From Physcia stellaris (Eukaryota; Ascomycota; Lecanoromycetes; Caliciales; Physciaceae), in NCBI GenBank assembly GCA_018902385.1, contig JABSSW010000001.1:1302001-1366000 (forward strand): a stretch of 64,000 bases of DNA, read 5' to 3'. The notes below the pieces were generated by a model. The model was not told the DNA's origin, ran no database searches, and saw only the letters and a list, made by a program, of their open reading frames with translations. This document shows positions 59,371 through 64,000 of this stretch, piece after piece. How positions within the stretch are numbered: position 1 is the first letter of the stretch; the number at the start of each line of letters is the position of its first letter. A program made the translations under genes and the position numbers.

Positions 59371-60288
59371 AGAGGGACCTCGGTATTAGTCATACGGCGA
59401 GATTTGTGGCCTAGCAGAGGATGAAATGAAGGGGATCTAAGTGGGATTGTTAATGGATAATCTTGCAACTTGGGTTGTCAGTTCGACGTTATGGGACGCA
59501 TCAGATGGAAAAGGTCATTTCACGTGATGCAGAAATGCATGAGATCTGTGATTTTCCACATAGCAAAGAGCGATAGTTCAGTCAGCATGCAGAAGTGGAT
59601 TCATTTCAATTTAGCGAGTGCAGAAGGCTCCACGAAGCTGCTTTTCCGATGTGAGCCCTAACCTTCAACCCTTGAGACCCTAAACCCAAATGTTATCTGG
59701 ATTTCCCCAGCTTGGTGAAGAATCATTCAGGACAACTAATCAATATCGGCCTTTCAACCTGGAACTTGAGACCCTTCTCACCACCTCTAACACCGTTAGA
59801 AAGGCTCGAATCTCCTTGAGTTTATTGCAGACCAGCTGAAATTCTTTCTGACAGGAGCATCGTGCTCAATACCATGCCATCGATGGCCAATCCTCCAAAG
59901 CTCTGGAGGTGTGGATACAGAGACAGCCTCCGAGACAAGCACGGATCGCGAGACGACATCCTCGAGTATGACGTCTTCAGCTCGCTACGACCATCATCTA
60001 TCCTCGATCGCTCCTCCTTCGTTCCACTGAGGCTTCTCTGGTGCATGTCACATGACCGTCTCTCATTTCCAGGCTAGTCCCGATAGGCGCTAGATAATGA
60101 AAACAACGCGGCATAACTCACAACACCCAGCATCCTTTCACCTTCCGACTTACAATACTTCACTTTGCTCCATTATCACCAATACAGCCCACCACAACCA
60201 TTCTTTCTCAACAAACTTACCTCGCTATCCACCTCGCGTCCAAGTCGAGCAGCTCCACGCCTTATTCATCGACAAAAGATAATACAAA
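59371..60288. other. Intergenic SNT1 to H2A.Z
   Basis: 3' region of SNT1 and the pyrimidine-rich H2A.Z promoter; no other gene seen. Confidence 0.65.
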
Positions 60289-61059
60289 ATGCCAGGAGGA
60301 AAAGGAAAGTCTACAGGCGGCAAGGCCGGACCCAAGGCAGTAGAGGGAAAGAGCCAGAAGTCGCATAGCGCAAAAGCTGGGTTACAGGTCAGTCAATCTT
60401 CATCGAGCTTTTCGAGGTTGCGCAAGAATCGCGAACATCGAGACTCGCGCGTCGGCCACAAGTTACACACAAGGGGATATCCTGGATCCCCTCTGGGAGC
60501 TTGAAAAGATCCTTCTTCAGGACTTATTGATGGCCTCTTACCGCGTTATGTCGGCAGTACCCACTCAGGTCAGGAAAATCACCGAGCAGTGACTAATTAT
60601 CTGTCTGGCATCTAGTTCCCTTGTGGTCGTGTCAAGCGTTTCCTCAAGAACAATACGCAAAACAAGATGCGCGTTGGTGCCAAAGGTAAGCCCGAAATCC
60701 CTTCTTAGCTTACGACTAGCTTTTTGGGCGATCTGGGACCTTGTTCAACCTAATCTACGGCCATCATCTACACATTTCTAAGGCTCAGGCTGATTTTCTT
60801 CCCAACAGCGGCCGTCTACGTAACGGCAGTCCTCGAATATCTCACCGCCGAAGTCCTCGAACTGGCCGGCAACGCGGCCAAGGATCTCAAAGTCAAGCGC
60901 ATCACCCCGCGCCATCTGCAACTCGCGATCCGCGGTGACGAAGAACTCGACACGCTGATTCGCGCCACGATCGCGTTCGGTGGCGTGCTACCTCACATCA
61001 ATCGCGCGTTGCTTCTGAAGGTGGAGCAAAAGAAGAAAGGAGGCAAGGCTGAGGCTTAG
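60289..61059 (+). CDS. Histone variant H2A.Z (3 exons, 139 aa)
   Basis: Replaces H2A in nucleosomes, mainly around promoters. Exons 60289-60387, 60616-60685 and 60809-61059; donors GTCAGT and GTAAGC. The Lys/Gly-rich N-terminal tail ([14 protein letters not shown]) is followed by [20 protein letters not shown], the histone fold, and the H2A.Z-specific stretches [40 protein letters not shown] and the end KKKGGKAEA. The [11 protein letters not shown] and GDEELDTLI segments separate it from canonical H2A. Length fits the family. It lies beside SNT1, another chromatin gene. Confidence 0.97.
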
Positions 61060-63659
61060 AAATGGCAGAGTTAGGCTTGTGGAGGGGTTTCGAAGGATGG
61101 AGGGGAGGGTGGAGGTGGATCGCATGTCTCGATATTGTTGTGTGGTAGAGTTGACGGAAAAGGAGAGGCGCTCAAATAGGTACAGGCTTTCAGGGAATGT
61201 TTTTCGACTCCGAGGCTCGTGTTGATTTCCTGATTTGGTGCTTAAAGGGTATTCAGCCACCAGCTTTTCCACAAGATTACAATTAAAGATCACCAGGTTT
61301 TAGGGCGTTTTGTCAACTTGGTGTGGACATTCGATCTGAGTAATTCCGTTCGCCTCGCCCTTTTTTCTCTTCATTCCATGTGAAAATCTCCTTTGCTCCT
61401 TTTTCCCATTCGTGAGAAGCTTTTTCTTCACCTGCCGCAATTCAGCAATTAGGGTTTCTTCCTGTACTAACCTTGCGTGGCGCTTCTGACGGCAAGTTCC
61501 CGATTAAACCCGATCTGAACCGTGCAAAAGATTTCAGATCGCTAGACCGTGGAATAATGCGGTGGCATATGAAGACATCGAAAAATGGATGCGACCTTTG
61601 CAGGTCAGAAAAAAGCGCAATTGACAATCATTGCTCGTAGTATGCAACAAACAATTCCATCATCCATTTGCCAGTACTCATCCTGCTCCAAAGGGGCCCC
61701 TCCTCTCCATCAAACCCACATCTCACCCATCCCATCCCCAACACTCAAAACAATCCATTCCTCCTCCCCCTCAAACCCCCACCCCTAAAACCCATCCAAA
61801 AGAACCCAGATACCGTATCCTGATAGCTCCGACATCTATCCCAACCTTCCCCAACCCTCCTTGCTTGACAGACCCATCGCTCTCTGAACGAACGCATGGC
61901 ATGGCATGATGGCGCTTTCCTCCCAATTCCCACTGCCTAGTATCAACCTTCGTAAGTACTGATCTTGTATTTTATAAATTATATATTCGCCCTAAAACCC
62001 CCCCCCCTCCTCTCTCTAGCTCAACATCACAATCCCATCATCCATACCATATTACCCTCCATCTCAAAGCACCAGCCTCCGCGTCCCGTTCACGTACCAT
62101 ATCACACCCACACGACACAGCCCCAAGAACAGAGCATGAAATACCCAACCTACCCCATTCACGCGTACCATCCCCACTTACTTCTTGCAACCGCACCCGC
62201 AGATTCGCTGGTCCTGTAATCAGATCATCATACAATTAAGTAGACCGACAAGCGCAGCACCACGAAATAGACACAACAAAAAAAAAAGCCCGCCATGTAG
62301 CAGATCCAGGAACGGGATGCCCCTGATAGATCGCGAGACCTGCGCTGAAGTTTCTTCTCTGGGGACTGTACCTTGGATCTCTGTTCGCGAGATTTTGCTG
62401 GGTAGGTATGACGTGTATGTATCATCAGCGCCTACCTTATCTTTTCAAGGGTTTTCGAAAAATAGAAGGAAAGTAGAAGAAAGGGGCAAGCAGAAAAGAA
62501 AAACAAAGAAAAAGAAAAAATCCGAAACCCCTGAACAGCAGATAGAAAGGGTACTCACATCCTACGAATCAAGCAAACCAAGCAGAAAGCATCGTCCCAT
62601 CCACATGTACCTGCCCCTGACGTTTACAAAAGTGGAGAACATGAACTGTTGGAGGCCTTGATAATCTATGGAGAGTCTAACACCGGAGAGGGAGGGTGGG
62701 GGGCGTTATATTCAAAGAGGATCGAAGTGCTTTTGAAGTTAATTCGCTGTCAACTGGGTACGAGGGGAAGGAAAGGGGAAGTTGAGAGAGAAGAGTTTTC
62801 TCAGGCGCGACGCTGCGTGTGGGAGGTAAGGTAAGGGGGTATTCAAGTAAGGAGCTTTTTGATCCCAAGATCAGGAAACTAGGCGTCGCTGTTCAAAGGA
62901 ACGACGCGCATAACCGACGATAACGGGTCAAGGAAGAAACAAGAAAGAAACAAGAAGTGAGGCAAAAGGGGATTAAATAAAGGAACGAGATTGCGGAGAT
63001 TACTTATCCAAACACAGTGGCAACAAGACAACTACGCAGTGCAGCCGTGTCCAGGTAATTAGAGCAGTGGCCAGAAAAAGGTTCGAGCATGCTTTGATGT
63101 CAGACCATCACCCCTCATCTCCTCTCACTGCTCCATGCTCAGGCTAAAGCAGTCGAGGTGGTAAAATCCGTCATTAGATGCAAAATTACAAGAAATAGGA
63201 GCATACAGGTCTTCCAGATATTAGTGTAAAAGTAGCTGGGCATAAGCATATCAGAGACCAAGAAAGGCATCAAGCCTTTCGTGTCGCGTGCCGCTCTCGA
63301 ATTAAAGCAAGCCCATGGTAATCCGTACTGACTTCATGGCCGATCAACTATTACCCCTGTCGGGTTTTATATCCTTGAGTAGAATTTTCCAAAGCGCTAT
63401 TGATGCTGTACGCGTCTAGCTTTTAGGGATCCCGCTAGAACGAGAAACCAGATCAGCCAGGTAGGTGCATTAGATTGTGAAAATGACGGTTTTGGTGTTG
63501 GCAGTAATCTTGTGAACATGATTGTATTTCTGAAGGAAATTGGGTCGCCCCAGGGTTTGTGTAGTGGTCTTTCTAGTCATCATCGTGTCTTCGTCGATCC
63601 GTAAACTCGTGGGAAGTCTGAAATATGCTCCGACTGTCCAGATTGATGTCATGTGTTGA
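61060..63659. other. Long intergenic region
   Basis: No supported gene in 2.6 kb. Contains pyrimidine-rich tracts and a run of ten C at 61998-62007. Part of the right end may be the 3' untranslated region of the minus-strand gene at the window edge. Confidence 0.5.
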
Positions 63660-64000
63660 TTACTCCACGATGATTTCCACTCCTGAGGATGATCTCAGTT
63701 CGTCACTACCACGTGATTGATGGCCATTGGGTCGGTTTCGAGAAAAGCCGGGGGCACGCTCTGCTGCCGGTCCGCGAGGCTGCCTTAATGGTAGACTTTG
63801 GTTCCTGTCTTGAGACTGATTATCAAAGTTCACGTTGAACGAGCGATTGCTTCCAATGGGAGCAGTGGCAGGTTGTTGGTTATCCTCCCATGAGAACATA
63901 CCCCTCAATCGACGTGGGCTTCCGCCACTTGCTCCCGGAGCAAACGTAGCGCTCGAAGGTCCACTGCCTCCCAAGGACATCCCACCGAAGCCGTTGACAA
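63660..64000 (-). CDS. 3' end of an unidentified gene (partial)
   Basis: An open minus-strand frame enters from beyond the right edge (VNGFGGMSLGGSGPSS) and stops at 63660-63662 after SSSGVEIIVE. About 113 residues are visible, rich in Ser, Gly, Asn, Arg and Pro, with a short GGSPRRLRGMFSWEDNQQ segment. This is a disordered C-terminus. I do not recognise the protein. Confidence 0.6.
   Translation of the reverse strand, partial: VNGFGGMSLGGSGPSSATFAPGASGGSPRRLRGMFSWEDNQQPATAPIGSNRSFNVNFDNQSQDRNQSLPLRQPRGPAAERAPGFSRNRPNGHQSRGSDELRSSSGVEIIVE

Noticed and set aside
1-64000. CRISPR arrays, operons, phage or insertion sequences
   Set aside because: Introns, promoter spacing and proteins are eukaryotic; no regularly spaced repeats or bacterial-type mobile genes were seen.

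Overview
The window looks like nuclear DNA of a filamentous ascomycete, probably of the Leotiomycetes. Genes are split by short GT-AG introns (mostly 50-150 bp) with CTAAC/CTGAC-like branch sites. The conserved proteins (HSP60, cofilin, Get5, Nop2, deoxyhypusine synthase, a Snt1-type SANT protein, H2A.Z) read as filamentous-fungal versions. The class-level guess rests on remembered sequences, not on a search.

Layout: 1-4490 is a gene-free, extremely AT-rich island holding a mutated retrotransposon gag remnant. A solitary kinase gene follows (5.0-6.1 kb). From 7.2 to 33.5 kb lies the most unusual part, an array of eleven genes (called members 1-11 here). Each encodes a short Myb/SANT-like helical domain, usually at the very N-terminus, followed by a Lys/Ala/Pro-rich, then acidic, low-complexity tail. 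Members differ strongly in sequence but share intron positions, tail motifs (a psi-K-x-E motif in up to ten of eleven) and C-terminal endings. A decayed membrane-protein gene sits inside the array (22.5-23.1 kb). From 35.4 kb on, the window holds ordinary housekeeping genes: HSP60 with a heat-shock element, cofilin, Get5, a small secreted protein, Nop2, a 1386-residue MATH/MORN/RING protein, deoxyhypusine synthase and Snt1 on a shared promoter, H2A.Z, and the 3' end of an unidentified gene at the right edge.

Functional picture: the right half mixes proteostasis (HSP60, Get5, RING protein), translation and ribosome biogenesis (Nop2, deoxyhypusine synthase) and chromatin (Snt1, H2A.Z). The Myb-like array is predicted to be nuclear and DNA-binding, but its role is unknown. 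Several reading frames break at G/C homopolymers in a way that suggests under-called bases in the assembly.
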